Shown: positions 33,231 to 41,244, counted from the stretch's first letter. The stretch: DNA of 64,000 nt from Achromobacter sp. UMC71 (GCF_014170305.1 NZ_LZZT01000047.1:124001-188000); one strand, 5' to 3'. The notes: generated from the letters alone by a model not told the origin. Program-made: numbers and translations.

Positions 33231-33683
33231 ATGACGTTCACGCAGCGCGCCTTTGGCGCCATCCTGATTGCCGCCGCCTTGTCGCCCGCCGTGCATGCTT
33301 CGCCCGAGCAAGAAGCCGCCAACAAAGAGGCGGTGCTGGCGTTCTACGAGAAAGGCCTGAACCAGAAAGACGCGGATGCCGCCTTGAAGTACGTGGGCGA
33401 CCGCTATGTGCAGCACAACCCCAACGCGGCTGATGGCCCCGAGGGTTTCCGGAAATTCGTCGCCTTCCTGCGCGACAAGTATCCGCAGTCCAACAGCGAG
33501 ATCAAGCGGGTCTTCACCGACGGCGACTACGTGATCCTGCACGTGCACGCCGTGCGCGAGCCGGGTACGCGCGGCAATGCCATCATCGACATCTTCCGCC
33601 TGGAAAAGGGCAAGATCGTCGAGCACTGGGACGCGGTCCAGCCGATACCCGAGCAGTCCGCCAATACTAATGGCATGTTCTAA
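33231..33683 (+). CDS. exported SnoaL/NTF2-like protein
   Basis: A 150-residue protein with a signal peptide (cleavage near VHA-SPE) and a SnoaL-like domain: NKEAVLAFYEKGLNQKDADA, LKYVGDRYVQHNPNAADGPE, GDYVILHVHAVREPGTRG and DIFRLEKGKIVEHWDAVQPI. The last motif is the classical end of SnoaL/polyketide-cyclase-like ester-bond proteins. It follows doxX by 103 bp in the same direction and may belong to the same regulated unit. The reaction is unknown. GGAG precedes the ATG at 33231. Confidence 0.8.
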   Translation: MTFTQRAFGAILIAAALSPAVHASPEQEAANKEAVLAFYEKGLNQKDADAALKYVGDRYVQHNPNAADGPEGFRKFVAFLRDKYPQSNSEIKRVFTDGDYVILHVHAVREPGTRGNAIIDIFRLEKGKIVEHWDAVQPIPEQSANTNGMF

Positions 33684-33748
33684 GAGGCATTGCGCGGGGG
33701 CGCGATCCACGCGGCCAGCAAGGCCTGGCGCATCGCGCCGAAGCTGAT

Positions 33749-34339
33749 CTATGCCGCGGGATTGGCCTGAAAGCCCAACGTCGCGGCCACGTCGGCCTGA
33801 TCGATCAATCGCAGCGGCGAGGCAGGATAGGCGCCGGGCAACGCGATGCGGATCGCCTGCCCGGGCGCCAGGCCATCCAGCACATCCAGCAACGGTGCAC
33901 CGTCTTCGGTAGCGAGCCGCTCCAGCAGGGCTGGCAGGTCGCGGTCCAGCACGATGCCGGGCCCCGGCGGAGTCATCGCATATAACTGGCCGGCATCATC
34001 CAGCCACCAGCCGCTGACCGTTTCCACGGCCGCATCGGTATGTGTGACCAGCGCACGGCTGTCATCGCTGAGACGTAGCACGTACGGCGCCGCGTCCAAT
34101 CGCACGTACACGCGCTGCGGCCCGTTCTGGAAAAACCAGCGGCCCGCGTCGTCGTGTTCGTAATTGCGGTTGATGAAACCCAGGATCTGCGTGTTGGTGA
34201 TCGACTCGCCCGGCCCGCCTTGCGCGGCCAGGCCCTGCGGGTGCAGGCGCCAGCGTCCGCGCGCGTCCAGCGACAGCCAGCCAAACACCGCCGGTACGTC
34301 GGGCCAGCGGGCGATGGCGTCTTTCACCGAAGGATCCAT
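33749..34339 (-). CDS. conserved hypothetical protein (DUF2946/DUF2944-like, unsure)
   Basis: A 196-residue soluble protein without signal peptide. Landmarks are VFGWLSLDARGRWRLHPQGL, ITNTQILGFINRNYEHDD, GRWFFQNGPQRVYVRLDAA and GWWLDDAGQLYAMTPPGPGI. I recognise the pattern as a conserved proteobacterial domain of unknown function but cannot fix its DUF number. The start is the ATG at 34339, two bases before the stop of the upstream exported gene, suggesting one mRNA. No function is offered. Confidence 0.7.
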   Translation of the reverse strand: MDPSVKDAIARWPDVPAVFGWLSLDARGRWRLHPQGLAAQGGPGESITNTQILGFINRNYEHDDAGRWFFQNGPQRVYVRLDAAPYVLRLSDDSRALVTHTDAAVETVSGWWLDDAGQLYAMTPPGPGIVLDRDLPALLERLATEDGAPLLDVLDGLAPGQAIRIALPGAYPASPLRLIDQADVAATLGFQANPAA

Positions 34340-34341
34340 GG

Positions 34342-34680
34342 TCAGGGGCGGATGATGATGGGCGGCGGGTTGATGATGATGGCGGGTGCGGGCATCGGCA
34401 CCATGACCGGTTGCGGTGCGCCGTAACCGTAGCGGTAGTCGTCGCGGCACTTGCGCTTTTCGCGGTAGTCGCCGTTGCGCTTCCACTTGCGCTCGACCTC
34501 GCAGGCGCCGTCCCAGTACTTCTCTTTATACTCGCCACGGCCATGGCCGTGGCGGTGATGATGCCGATCGGAATCCGCTTCGGCCGCAAGTGGCGCCAGC
34601 GTCATCAGCGTGGCCGCGGACAGGGCGAGCAGGGTCGAGGGGGCGCGTCGGGGACTCGGTTTTTTGTGATTGTTGTGCAT
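34342..34680 (-). CDS. small exported basic/His-rich protein
   Basis: A 112-residue product with a signal peptide (STLLALSAATLMTLAPLAAE). A charged His-rich stretch DRHHHRHGHGRGEYKEKYWD and KRNGDYREKRKCRDDYRYGY follow, with two cysteines. The C-terminus is hydrophobic Pro/Ile-rich (PAPAIIINPPPIIIRP). Similar small YXWWDG-type exported proteins are common in Burkholderiales, but I cannot name a family. Metal binding by the His cluster is possible. It overlaps closely with the next gene on the same strand. Confidence 0.65.
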   Translation of the reverse strand: MHNNHKKPSPRRAPSTLLALSAATLMTLAPLAAEADSDRHHHRHGHGRGEYKEKYWDGACEVERKWKRNGDYREKRKCRDDYRYGYGAPQPVMVPMPAPAIIINPPPIIIRP

Positions 34681-34789
34681 GGCATCGTCGTCAGATGAAA
34701 ACGGCGTCACCTTAGCAACCAATCGATTGACCGGGCGTAGGGATGGGTAACGAGATGCAGGGAAGGGGGAAGTGCAGGAGGGAAAATAC

Positions 34790-34863
34790 TGGAGGCGCAA
34801 GCCGGAATCGAACCGACGTACACGGATTTGCAATCCGCTGCATAACCACTCTGCCATTGCGCC
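34790..34863 (-). tRNA. tRNA-Cys (GCA)
   Basis: The minus strand gives a 74-nt cloverleaf: acceptor GGCGCAA/TTGCGCC, D-arm TGGCAGAGTGGTTATGCA, anticodon loop TTGCAAA (anticodon GCA), T-arm GGTTCGATTCC and encoded CCA. It lies 54 bp below a tRNA-Gly gene on the same strand. Confidence 0.97.
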
Positions 34864-34874
34864 AGTACTGCAAG

Positions 34875-34912
34875 AAAAAAGGAAGCGCGGTGTTGGCCGT
34901 TGCTTCCTTTTT
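34875..34912 (-). terminator. hairpin terminator between tRNA-Gly and tRNA-Cys
   Basis: AAAGGAAGC and GCTTCCTTT arms with a 15-base loop and A/T flanks. On the minus strand a T6 run follows, so it can end the tRNA-Gly transcript before tRNA-Cys. Confidence 0.65.
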
Positions 34913-34917
34913 GTATT

Positions 34918-34993
34918 TGGAGCGGGAGACGAGTCTCGAACTCGCGACCTCAACCTTGGCAAGGTTGCGCTCTACCAACTGAGCTACTCCCGC
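34918..34993 (-). tRNA. tRNA-Gly (GCC), copy 1
   Basis: A 76-nt minus-strand cloverleaf starting GCGGGAGTAGCTCAGTTGG, with anticodon GCC in CTTGCCAAGG, T-loop GTTCGAGAC and encoded CCA. It is identical to the copies at 35194 and 39710. A TATAAT hexamer (complement of 35096-35101) lies about 100 bp upstream. Confidence 0.97.
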
Positions 34994-35193
34994 TTGGGGT
35001 ACTGCTGGCTTGTTTTCAAGCCGTTGTTTTCCAGCCGTACTGCATCTGTTTTTGGCAGGGCTTTTCGAAAAAGGCCGTGTCCACCAAAGACAGCGATTAT
35101 ACACAGTTTTCCGAATTGTGCCGATGCATGAGCCGGAAACCGGATCATCCAACAACGTAGCGGCGGTAATGAAACGGCCTGCTGCGTAAGTGT

Positions 35194-35269
35194 TGGAGCG
35201 GGAGACGAGTCTCGAACTCGCGACCTCAACCTTGGCAAGGTTGCGCTCTACCAACTGAGCTACTCCCGC
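35194..35269 (-). tRNA. tRNA-Gly (GCC), copy 2
   Basis: A 76-nt gene identical to copy 1, 200 bp upstream of it on the same strand, with CCA encoded. It has its own strong promoter at 35304-35331. Confidence 0.97.
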
Positions 35270-35303
35270 GCGGGGCACTGCGGTACTGCTTTGAAGAGGC
35301 GAG

Positions 35304-35331
35304 AGTATACATCAAATCGCGCAAGGGTCAA
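35304..35331 (-). promoter_or_regulatory. promoter of tRNA-Gly copy 2
   Basis: On the minus strand TTGACC (35331-35326) and TATACT (35309-35304) are 16 bp apart, followed by a CTCGCC discriminator. The predicted start is about 28 nt before the tRNA. Confidence 0.8.
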
Positions 35332-35505
35332 CGAAGGGCTGCGCCGATGCGCGCTTGGCGTGGGGGCTTGGCGGTGCCATGGTTCGAGCGTGCATCATGG
35401 CCCAGCCCAAATTGCGCTTCTTGGCGCTTTTGCGCCGTGTCGTGCCGTTGCACTATGCCGGTACGCGGTGTCGTCCGCAACCCATCGAAAAAAGGTACGA
35501 GTGAA

Positions 35506-35985
35506 ATGAGCCAGCGTTTGAATTACTTCCAGGTGTCCGCTGATCTGTCCAAGCACTACATGGACTTCAGCGCTTCCCTGAAAAAGAAGGCCGTCATCAA
35601 GGAGTTCAACGATCTGGTGACGATCCGCGCCTCGCAGATCAACGGCTGCGGTTTCTGCCTGGATATGCACATCAAGCAGGCCAAGATCGGCGGCGAGCGT
35701 GAACTGCGCCTGCACCACATCGCCATCTGGCGTGAATCCCAGCTGTTCAGCGCCCGCGAACGCGCCGCGCTGGCATGGACCGAGGCCCTGACCGTGCTGC
35801 CCCCGCACGGCGTGTCCGATGCCGTCTACGAGCAGGTCCGTGGCCAGCTGTCCGAAGAAGAGATCTCGGACCTCACCTTCCTGGTGGTGGGCATCAACGG
35901 CTGGAACCGCCTGAACGTGGCGTTTCGCACCGAGCCCGGCTCGGCGGATGCCGCGTTTGGCCTGGACAAGGCCGGCTTGAACTGA
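35506..35985 (+). CDS. AhpD-like carboxymuconolactone decarboxylase-family protein
   Basis: A 159-residue alkylhydroperoxidase (AhpD core) protein. The redox motif is NGCGFCLDMH with Cys48, Cys51 and His55. LNYFQVSADLSKHYMDFSAS and LVTIRASQ precede it, and LTFLVVGINGWNRLNVAFRT closes the domain. Such proteins reduce peroxides or organic hydroperoxides through the CxxC pair. No start nearer the domain fits; the ATG at 35506 follows a GAGTGAA purine run. The 236 bp before it hold the divergent tRNA promoter and nothing else clear. Confidence 0.9.
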   Translation: MSQRLNYFQVSADLSKHYMDFSASLKKKAVIKEFNDLVTIRASQINGCGFCLDMHIKQAKIGGERELRLHHIAIWRESQLFSARERAALAWTEALTVLPPHGVSDAVYEQVRGQLSEEEISDLTFLVVGINGWNRLNVAFRTEPGSADAAFGLDKAGLN

Positions 35986-36019
35986 TGTTGGCGCAGCGGG
36001 GCGCCCGCTGTCATCGAAA

Positions 36020-36045
36020 GGCCTGCCCATCCGGGCAGGCCTTTT
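36020..36045. terminator. terminator between convergent AhpD-like and MocR-type genes
   Basis: GGCCTGCCC-ATCC-GGGCAGGCC followed by TTTT; its end touches the stop codon of the minus-strand regulator. Confidence 0.88.
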
Positions 36046-37463
36046 CACATCAGCGCCAGAATGCGCCGGCCTAGCTGTTCGGCGCGTTCCTGCGATTCGA
36101 TATTGGTAAAGCTCATCAGCAGGCCTGATCCGCAAGGCGCCGCCGTGGACCAGCGCGACAGCGCGTGCGCATAGATGCCGTTTTCGACCATGCGGCGGGC
36201 CAGCGGGCGGTCGGTATGGTGCCCCTTCATCTTGACCAGCAGGTGCATGCCGCCCGGCTGTGGATTGATGGGCATGCCGGGCCCGAATACCTTGGCGAGC
36301 CCCGCGGCCGTGGCCTCGCGGCGTTCCGAATACAGCCGCCGCATCCGCTGGATGTGCCGCGCGAAATGCCCCTCGGTCATGAATGCGCAGACCAGCGCCT
36401 GGGTCAGCCCCGGAATGCCGTTGCCGAGCACCCGGTTGACGTCCTCGAAGCGCCGGATCTGCGCGTCGGGCACCACCAGGTAGGCCAGGCGGATACCGGG
36501 AAACATGACCTTGCTGAAGGTGCCCGCGTACAGCACCCGGCCATGGCGGTCCAGGCTTTTCAGTGCTGGCAGGGGACGGCTGATGTAGCGGTATTCGCCG
36601 TCGTAGTCGTCTTCAACGATCCAACGCTGATTGCGCTCGGCCCATTCCAGCAACTGCTGGCGCCGGGTCAGCGACAGCGTCACGCTCAAGGGGCTTTGAT
36701 GCGCGGGGGTCACCACCGCGGCGCTGGCGTCGGGGGCTTGCTCGATGCCTCGCGACACCATGATGCCTTCGGCGTCCACCTCGACGGGGACGCGTTCCAG
36801 CCCGGCGTGGGTCAGCAGCTCGCGCGTGGGCGGATAGCCCGGATCTTCCACCCAGGCCTGCTGGCCGGGCTGCAGCAGCGCCTGGATCACCAGGTTCAGG
36901 CTTTCGCGGTAGCCGGACGTGATGAAGACCTGGGCCGGCGTGCAGTGGATACCGCGGGCCACTTGCAGGTGGGCGGCGATGGCGGTGCGCAGCGCGGGCA
37001 GCCCGTCGGCCGGCGGATAGGACAGGTCGGCTGCCTGCGTGGCGCGCAGGTGCCGGGCGCCCAGCCGTGCCCAGATCTTGCGCGGAAACGCGTCCAGCGC
37101 GGGCAAGCCCATCTGGAAGGGCAGCAGCGACGGCGGCTGGCGCCAGGTGTCCGGATCCGGCTTGGCCGGCGCGGGCGGCGGCTTGGGGGCCGGTTGCGCA
37201 TGCAGCCCGGGCGTCACCACCGTGCCGGCTTGGCCGCGCGGCTGCACATAGCCTTCGGCATGCAGCAGCGAATAGGCCATCTCGATCGTGCCACGGGCCA
37301 CGCCCAGGTCCTTGGCCAGCGCCCGCGCCGACGGAATCCGGTCGCCGGGCTTCAGCGTGCCCTGGGCGATGGCGCCGCGGAAGCGGTCATAGATCTGGCG
37401 GTATAGCGGCTCGTCGCTGGCAGCGGCGGACGGCGGAAGGCTGTCGATGGGAGACCGCGTCAT
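36045..37463 (-). CDS. MocR/PdxR-type regulator (GntR helix-turn-helix fused to aminotransferase)
   Basis: A 472-residue fusion. Residues 20-90 form a GntR winged helix (PLYRQIYDRFRGAIAQGTLK, PSARALAKDLGVARGTIEMA). A Pro/Lys-rich linker (about 105-125) leads to a fold-type I aminotransferase domain. The PLP lysine is in LYAGTFSKVMFPGIRLAYLV; IVEDDYDGEYRY carries the pyridine-nitrogen Asp. MocR proteins sense PLP or amino-acid ligands and act on divergent genes. Here the divergent pair is a GNAT and an oxidoreductase, with two direct repeats in the spacer. Confidence 0.95.
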   Translation of the reverse strand: MTRSPIDSLPPSAAASDEPLYRQIYDRFRGAIAQGTLKPGDRIPSARALAKDLGVARGTIEMAYSLLHAEGYVQPRGQAGTVVTPGLHAQPAPKPPPAPAKPDPDTWRQPPSLLPFQMGLPALDAFPRKIWARLGARHLRATQAADLSYPPADGLPALRTAIAAHLQVARGIHCTPAQVFITSGYRESLNLVIQALLQPGQQAWVEDPGYPPTRELLTHAGLERVPVEVDAEGIMVSRGIEQAPDASAAVVTPAHQSPLSVTLSLTRRQQLLEWAERNQRWIVEDDYDGEYRYISRPLPALKSLDRHGRVLYAGTFSKVMFPGIRLAYLVVPDAQIRRFEDVNRVLGNGIPGLTQALVCAFMTEGHFARHIQRMRRLYSERREATAAGLAKVFGPGMPINPQPGGMHLLVKMKGHHTDRPLARRMVENGIYAHALSRWSTAAPCGSGLLMSFTNIESQERAEQLGRRILALM

Positions 37464-37477
37464 GGCCTAGTCCAAAG

Positions 37478-37504
37478 TTCAATTTATGGTTCTTCAAATT
37501 ATGG
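37478..37504. promoter_or_regulatory. direct-repeat operator of the MocR-type regulator
   Basis: TTCAATTTATGG (37478-37489) and TTCAAATTATGG (37493-37504) differ at one base and repeat every 15 bp. MocR regulators such as GabR and PdxR bind direct repeats in the divergent intergenic region, so this 27-bp element is a likely operator. It is also visibly AT-rich in a GC-rich setting. Confidence 0.6.
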
Positions 37505-37599
37505 CATGGGCTGACTAGCATGAGGTCTGCGTCGGCCGTTCCGGCCGCGGACCAACCCGGTCACGGCATCGCAGCCGAGTCCGGCAAGACAGGACAGTC

Positions 37600-38046
37600 A
37601 TGAATCATCAGGACATACGCCATATCGAAACCGCCGAGGCGCTGCGCGCCTGCTTCCCGGTCATGCGGGAGTTGCGTCCGCACTTGGCCGGCGAGGCCGA
37701 CTTCGCCGCCCGCATCGCCCGCATGCGCGCCGAGAACTACGCCTTGCTGGCGGTCTGGGAGGGCGGCGAACCCGTCGCGCTGGCCGGTTACCGCTACCAG
37801 GAAAACCTGATCTACGGCCGCTTCCTGTACGTGGACGATCTGGTCACCACTGAGCGCAGCCGCGGCGGACGCCATGGCGCAAGCCTGTTGCAGGCGCTGG
37901 AAGGCATTGCCCGCGATGCCGGCTGCGCCAAGCTGGTGCTGGACACCGGCCTGGGCAACGCCCTGGCGCAGCGCTTCTACTTCCGCCAGGGGCTGTTGAC
38001 CGGCGCGATGCGTTTTTCGAAGGTCCTGGGAGAGCAAGCGGCATGA
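37600..38046 (+). CDS. GNAT-family N-acetyltransferase
   Basis: A 148-residue GNAT enzyme. The acetyl-CoA-binding region is FLYVDDLVTTERSRGGRHGA followed by SLLQALEGIARDAGCAKLVL, and the closing strand DTGLGNALAQRFYFRQGLLT. The substrate is unknown. Its stop overlaps the start of the next gene by four bases (ATGA). It is transcribed away from the MocR-type regulator and probably controlled by it. Confidence 0.88.
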   Translation: MNHQDIRHIETAEALRACFPVMRELRPHLAGEADFAARIARMRAENYALLAVWEGGEPVALAGYRYQENLIYGRFLYVDDLVTTERSRGGRHGASLLQALEGIARDAGCAKLVLDTGLGNALAQRFYFRQGLLTGAMRFSKVLGEQAA

Positions 38047-38660
38047 GCGTCCTGCGTTTGACTTGCAGCCCGCGCGGCGTGGGCTCGGAAAGCCATCGGC
38101 TGTCCCAATCCGTGGTGGAACATCTGGCTCGGCATGACCCCGTGCGCGGCCGCGACATCGTCGAAATCGATGCCAACTTGCTGCCGCACGTGGACGTGGA
38201 CTATGCCCATGCCCTGGGCTCGCCCGCCGACCCCGGCAGTGACGTTTGCGGCCGCGGCTCGCTGCGTCAGTCCGATCAGTTGATCCAGTCGTTGTCCGAC
38301 GCGGACTACGTCGTCATCGCCACGCCGATGCACAACTACACCGTGCCATCGGCCCTGAAAGTCTGGATCGATCACGTCGTGCGGGTGCGCAGCACCTTCA
38401 GCGTGACGCGCGAAGGCAAGGTCGGCGTGCTGGCCGACCGGCCGGTATTCGTCGCCGCGTCATCGGGCGGCCTGTTCTCGGGGCCTGATGCGCGGCAGCC
38501 CGATTTCCTCACACCGTACCTGAAGGCGGCCTTGGCCACGATCGGTCTGAAGCGCCTGGCATTCTTCTCGGTGGAGGGCACCGCCATGGGCGGACAGGCG
38601 CTGGAATCGGCCAGGCTGCGCGCGCAGGAGCAGATAGCGGGGCATTTCGCGGCGATGTGA
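38043..38660 (+). CDS. NAD(P)H-dependent FMN oxidoreductase, AzoR-like flavodoxin fold
   Basis: A 205-residue flavodoxin-fold protein of the azoreductase/quinone-reductase type. It starts LRLTCSPRGVGSESHRLSQS (FMN phosphate loop), with ADYVVIATPMHNYTVPSALK and WIDHVVRVRSTFSVTREGKV, both hallmark AzoR segments. The SSGG loop (VAASSGGLFSGPDARQPDF) is also typical. It would reduce quinones or azo compounds at the expense of NAD(P)H. Translational coupling to the GNAT suggests joint detoxification of a compound sensed by the MocR regulator. Confidence 0.88.
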   Translation: MSVLRLTCSPRGVGSESHRLSQSVVEHLARHDPVRGRDIVEIDANLLPHVDVDYAHALGSPADPGSDVCGRGSLRQSDQLIQSLSDADYVVIATPMHNYTVPSALKVWIDHVVRVRSTFSVTREGKVGVLADRPVFVAASSGGLFSGPDARQPDFLTPYLKAALATIGLKRLAFFSVEGTAMGGQALESARLRAQEQIAGHFAAM

Positions 38661-38743
38661 TGCTGTCTTGCCATGCTCGTTGCCAGGTCTCTGGCGGCGC
38701 TTGCGGTGTTTGCCTCCAGTGTGCGCGCCGAGGTCTGGCGCCG

Positions 38744-39217
38744 TTACCGGCGGACCTCGGTGACCTGCAGGTAGCCGGAGGCGAACGGCTTGATCGTGCA
38801 ATGCGTCGGCGGGTCAGGGAACAGGTCTTGAGAAAAGATCAGCCCGGCATAGTCCAGGTCGTTGTCTTCTTCGGGAGTGGCAAACGCCAGCAGGTCGTAG
38901 GCTTCACCGCCGAAAAGGGCGCGGCGATACCCAGAGAGCGCTTGCAGGCGTGCATGGAGCGCGTCGCGGATTATTTCCAGCGGCTGCGCATCGCATAGCT
39001 CCGGCCGTGACGGTAGCGTTGGGGGAATGCCATAACCCATTCCTTGCGGCCACACCTCGACAAACCAGAGGCCCCTTTGATGGCTCCGGTGTGTCGCGCA
39101 GATTGCCGGTGCGCCATCGGGCAACTCGACCACGAATTCGTGGAAGTGCGCCACAGCGGCTGCGGCCATGTCCGCATTCGCGCCGCAGTCGATGCCGAGA
39201 TTGAAGTACGTTGCCAT
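38744..39217 (-). CDS. hypothetical protein, possible orphan immunity protein
   Basis: A 157-residue soluble protein that I do not recognise. It opens MATYFNLGIDCGANADMAAA and contains HFHEFVVELPDGAPAICATH, LWFVEVWPQGMGYGIPPTLP and GGEAYDLLAFATPEEDNDLD. It is acidic, small and without signal or membrane segments, as many immunity proteins are. It sits 66 bp below an Imm33-like gene and next to a tRNA-Gly. No toxin gene is near. The immunity idea is inference from context. Confidence 0.6.
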   Translation of the reverse strand: MATYFNLGIDCGANADMAAAAVAHFHEFVVELPDGAPAICATHRSHQRGLWFVEVWPQGMGYGIPPTLPSRPELCDAQPLEIIRDALHARLQALSGYRRALFGGEAYDLLAFATPEEDNDLDYAGLIFSQDLFPDPPTHCTIKPFASGYLQVTEVRR

Positions 39218-39283
39218 GACTTCCTGTGCGGACGTATTGCCCGATCTTTCAGGCGCAGGCTGTGGCCGCTTTCCCGAATACGT

Positions 39284-39598
39284 TCATTGCGCCATCCACA
39301 CGTCTTCGTAGCCCTGGTCGTCAATGATGAATTTTGCGCCGGGTGGCAGGTGCAGGTAGTTGATGACCTGCGGCAGCAGCTCGGTCAGGTGCGCGGTGTG
39401 GACGGGTTGATAGAAGTCTGCCGCATCGGAGTATTCGCCGCAATGGATGAACCAGCTGATGGTGCCATTTTGCGGCAGGGCGATGCGGGTGCCGTAGATG
39501 GGCATCTGCCCCAACGTGGGCATGGCGACGGCGATCCTGTCTTCAGGAGGCGTGTCAGCCAGGCCATATTTGGCGCACATGCCATTGCGTGCTTGCAT
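39284..39598 (-). CDS. Imm33/DUF2185-like protein
   Basis: A 104-residue protein with the pattern PIYGTRIALPQNGTISWFIH followed by CGEYSDAADFYQPVHTAHLT and LPPGAKFIIDDQGYEDVWM. I associate this with immunity protein Imm33 (DUF2185), which protects against polymorphic toxins. The start may be Met1 (39598) or the later MCAKYGL. No cognate toxin is visible, so it would be an orphan. The family name is from memory and not verified. Confidence 0.65.
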   Translation of the reverse strand: MQARNGMCAKYGLADTPPEDRIAVAMPTLGQMPIYGTRIALPQNGTISWFIHCGEYSDAADFYQPVHTAHLTELLPQVINYLHLPPGAKFIIDDQGYEDVWMAQ

Positions 39599-39641
39599 AC
39601 CGGGAGCCCCTTGCTACATGCGGCGATCTGGCGCGCCAATG

Positions 39642-39664
39642 AAAAAAGGGCCCGCAGGCCCTTT
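39642..39664 (-). terminator. terminator of tRNA-Gly copy 3
   Basis: AAAGGGCC-CGCA-GGCCCTTT stem; on the minus strand it ends in T6, 46 bp after the tRNA 3' end. Confidence 0.85.
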
Positions 39665-39709
39665 CGTCAATCTGCACAGCGGTGGTGAAACGCGCTACGC
39701 ATCAAAATT

Positions 39710-39785
39710 TGGAGCGGGAGACGAGTCTCGAACTCGCGACCTCAACCTTGGCAAGGTTGCGCTCTACCAACTGAGCTACTCCCGC
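39710..39785 (-). tRNA. tRNA-Gly (GCC), copy 3
   Basis: A 76-nt minus-strand gene identical to copies 1 and 2, with anticodon GCC and encoded CCA. Its likely promoter lies unusually far upstream, leaving a leader of nearly 190 nt. Confidence 0.97.
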
Positions 39786-39867
39786 ATGGGTTCGCAGTGC
39801 CCAGCGCGATGCTGGTTGCCTTGCGGCGTGCAAACCATTTTTTATTGCCAACCCCAGTTCGGTTGCT

Positions 39868-39919
39868 CTTGGGTTTAACCCCGGGTTTTAACCCTTGGTT
39901 TTAACCCTTGGCTTTAACC
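39868..39919. repeat. tandem array of four 13-bp units, CTTGGNTTTAACC
   Basis: Four contiguous 13-bp copies (39868, 39881, 39894, 39907) vary only at a few positions, and a fifth partial TTGG follows. Each unit has GG-TT/AA-CC half-symmetry. The array lies in the 348-bp gap between tRNA-Gly copy 3 and murB, inside the predicted tRNA leader. Nothing else in the gap resembles a gene. Confidence 0.9.
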
Positions 39920-39978
39920 TTGGCAGATACCTTTTCTGGCGTTGCCCGATCAACTTGGTTATCGATCAGAAGGCGCGC

Positions 39979-39984
39979 ATTCTA
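39979..39984 (-). promoter_or_regulatory. -10 element with GC-rich discriminator for tRNA-Gly copy 3
   Basis: On the minus strand TAGAAT is followed directly by GCGCGCC, the GC-rich discriminator typical of stringently controlled tRNA promoters. The -35 region is poor. Confidence 0.45.
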
Positions 39985-40133
39985 CATGATTTTTTTAGAT
40001 CGTGCTGGCCGCTGGCAGGTTGCCGGGGCAGGCGGATCGCGCTGAACTGGGCAATATCGGGGTTGACCGTGCTGCCAAGCTCAATCAAGTAATATGAGCG
40101 AAGACCAAAAATATAGCATAGCCAGTAGTATCC

Positions 40134-41174
40134 ATGTCAAATTCTCCCGCTACGGCGCCTGTGCTGGTTCCCCGGCAGCAGGACCTATCCGCCCTGAATA
40201 CGCTGGGTCTGGCCGCGACGGCCGAGGCTTGCGTGACCCTGGACGCCGCCGCCCAATTGCCGGCGCTGTCCGATCTGGCCGTGCGCAGCGGCGGCCCCCT
40301 GCTGGTGCTGGGCGGGGGCAGCAATCTGGTGCTGCCTCAATCCGTTCCGGGGCTGGTGGCGCGGGTGGCGCTGCGCGGCGTGCGTTTGTTGCGGGTATCG
40401 CCTGACGCCTGGCTGGTCGAAGCCGCGGGTGGCGAGACCTGGCATGGTTTCGTGGCCGAATGCGTGCGCCAGGGCTGGGACGGGCTGGAAAACCTGGCCT
40501 TGATTCCCGGCACGGTGGGCGCGGCGCCCGTGCAGAATATCGGCGCCTACGGCGTCGAGCTGGCCGACCGGTTCGACAGCCTGACGGCCTGGGATGTACG
40601 CGCGGGCCGCTATGTCGAGATGAACGCGGCGGACTGCCGCTACGCCTATCGCGATAGCGTGTTCAAGCACCAGCCGGCGGGCAGCTGGGTCATCGTCTCG
40701 GTGCGTTTCCGGCTGCCGCGGCCTTGGCAGCCGGTGCTGGGTTATCCGGATCTGCAGCGCCATCCGCGGCTGGCCCAAGGCGAGCCGGCCGCGCGCGACA
40801 TTTTCGACGCGGTGTGCGAAATCCGCCGCGCCAAACTGCCGGACCCGGCCGTCACTGGCAATGCCGGCAGTTTTTTCAAGAATCCGATTGTCTCGGCCGC
40901 GCAGCGCGATTCGCTGTTGGCGCAGCACCCCGCGATGGTGTCGTATCCGCAGCCGGACGGGCGCTACAAGCTCGCGGCCGGTTGGCTGATCGACCAGTGC
41001 GGCTGGAAGGGCCGCAGCCTGGGCCCGGCCGGCGTGCATGATCGCCAGGCGCTGGTGCTGGTGAATCGCGGCGGCGCCACGGCCGCCGACATCATGGCGC
41101 TGGCGCGGGCAATCCAGGCCGATGTGTCCGAGCGCTACGGTGTGATGCTGGAACCCGAGCCGGTGGTGGTCTAG
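40134..41174 (+). CDS. murB: UDP-N-acetylmuramate dehydrogenase
   Basis: MurB reduces UDP-GlcNAc-enolpyruvate to UDP-MurNAc with FAD and NADPH in peptidoglycan synthesis. The 346-residue protein is type I (E. coli-like). It has [45 protein letters not shown] and the catalytic serine segment [10 protein letters not shown]. The C-terminus has [13 protein letters not shown] and [15 protein letters not shown]. It is followed by a dispersed repeat copy and a symmetrical terminator shared with dapB. Confidence 0.97.
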   Translation: MSNSPATAPVLVPRQQDLSALNTLGLAATAEACVTLDAAAQLPALSDLAVRSGGPLLVLGGGSNLVLPQSVPGLVARVALRGVRLLRVSPDAWLVEAAGGETWHGFVAECVRQGWDGLENLALIPGTVGAAPVQNIGAYGVELADRFDSLTAWDVRAGRYVEMNAADCRYAYRDSVFKHQPAGSWVIVSVRFRLPRPWQPVLGYPDLQRHPRLAQGEPAARDIFDAVCEIRRAKLPDPAVTGNAGSFFKNPIVSAAQRDSLLAQHPAMVSYPQPDGRYKLAAGWLIDQCGWKGRSLGPAGVHDRQALVLVNRGGATAADIMALARAIQADVSERYGVMLEPEPVVV

Positions 41175-41196
41175 GCCTGTGCGGAGGCGCCTTCTA

Positions 41197-41217
41197 GTGT
41201 GAACAGGCCCTAGTCCC
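41197..41217. repeat. dispersed 21-bp intergenic repeat, copy 1
   Basis: The 21 bases containing GTGAACAGGCCCTAGTCCC match 60927-60947 with a single mismatch. This copy lies 22 bp after the murB stop, in non-coding DNA. Confidence 0.8.
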
Positions 41218-41244
41218 GCCGCAGCTGGCAAAAGCGCAGCCATG

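Noticed and set aside
35194-39785. Integrative island bounded by the two tRNA-Gly copies acting as att sites
   Set aside because: The genes between (AhpD-like, MocR, GNAT, azoreductase) look chromosomal, no integrase is present, and both tRNAs are complete genes; only the immunity-like pair looks accessory.
39868-39919. Possible CRISPR-like array
   Set aside because: Units are contiguous 13-mers without spacers and no cas genes are present; it is a simple tandem repeat.
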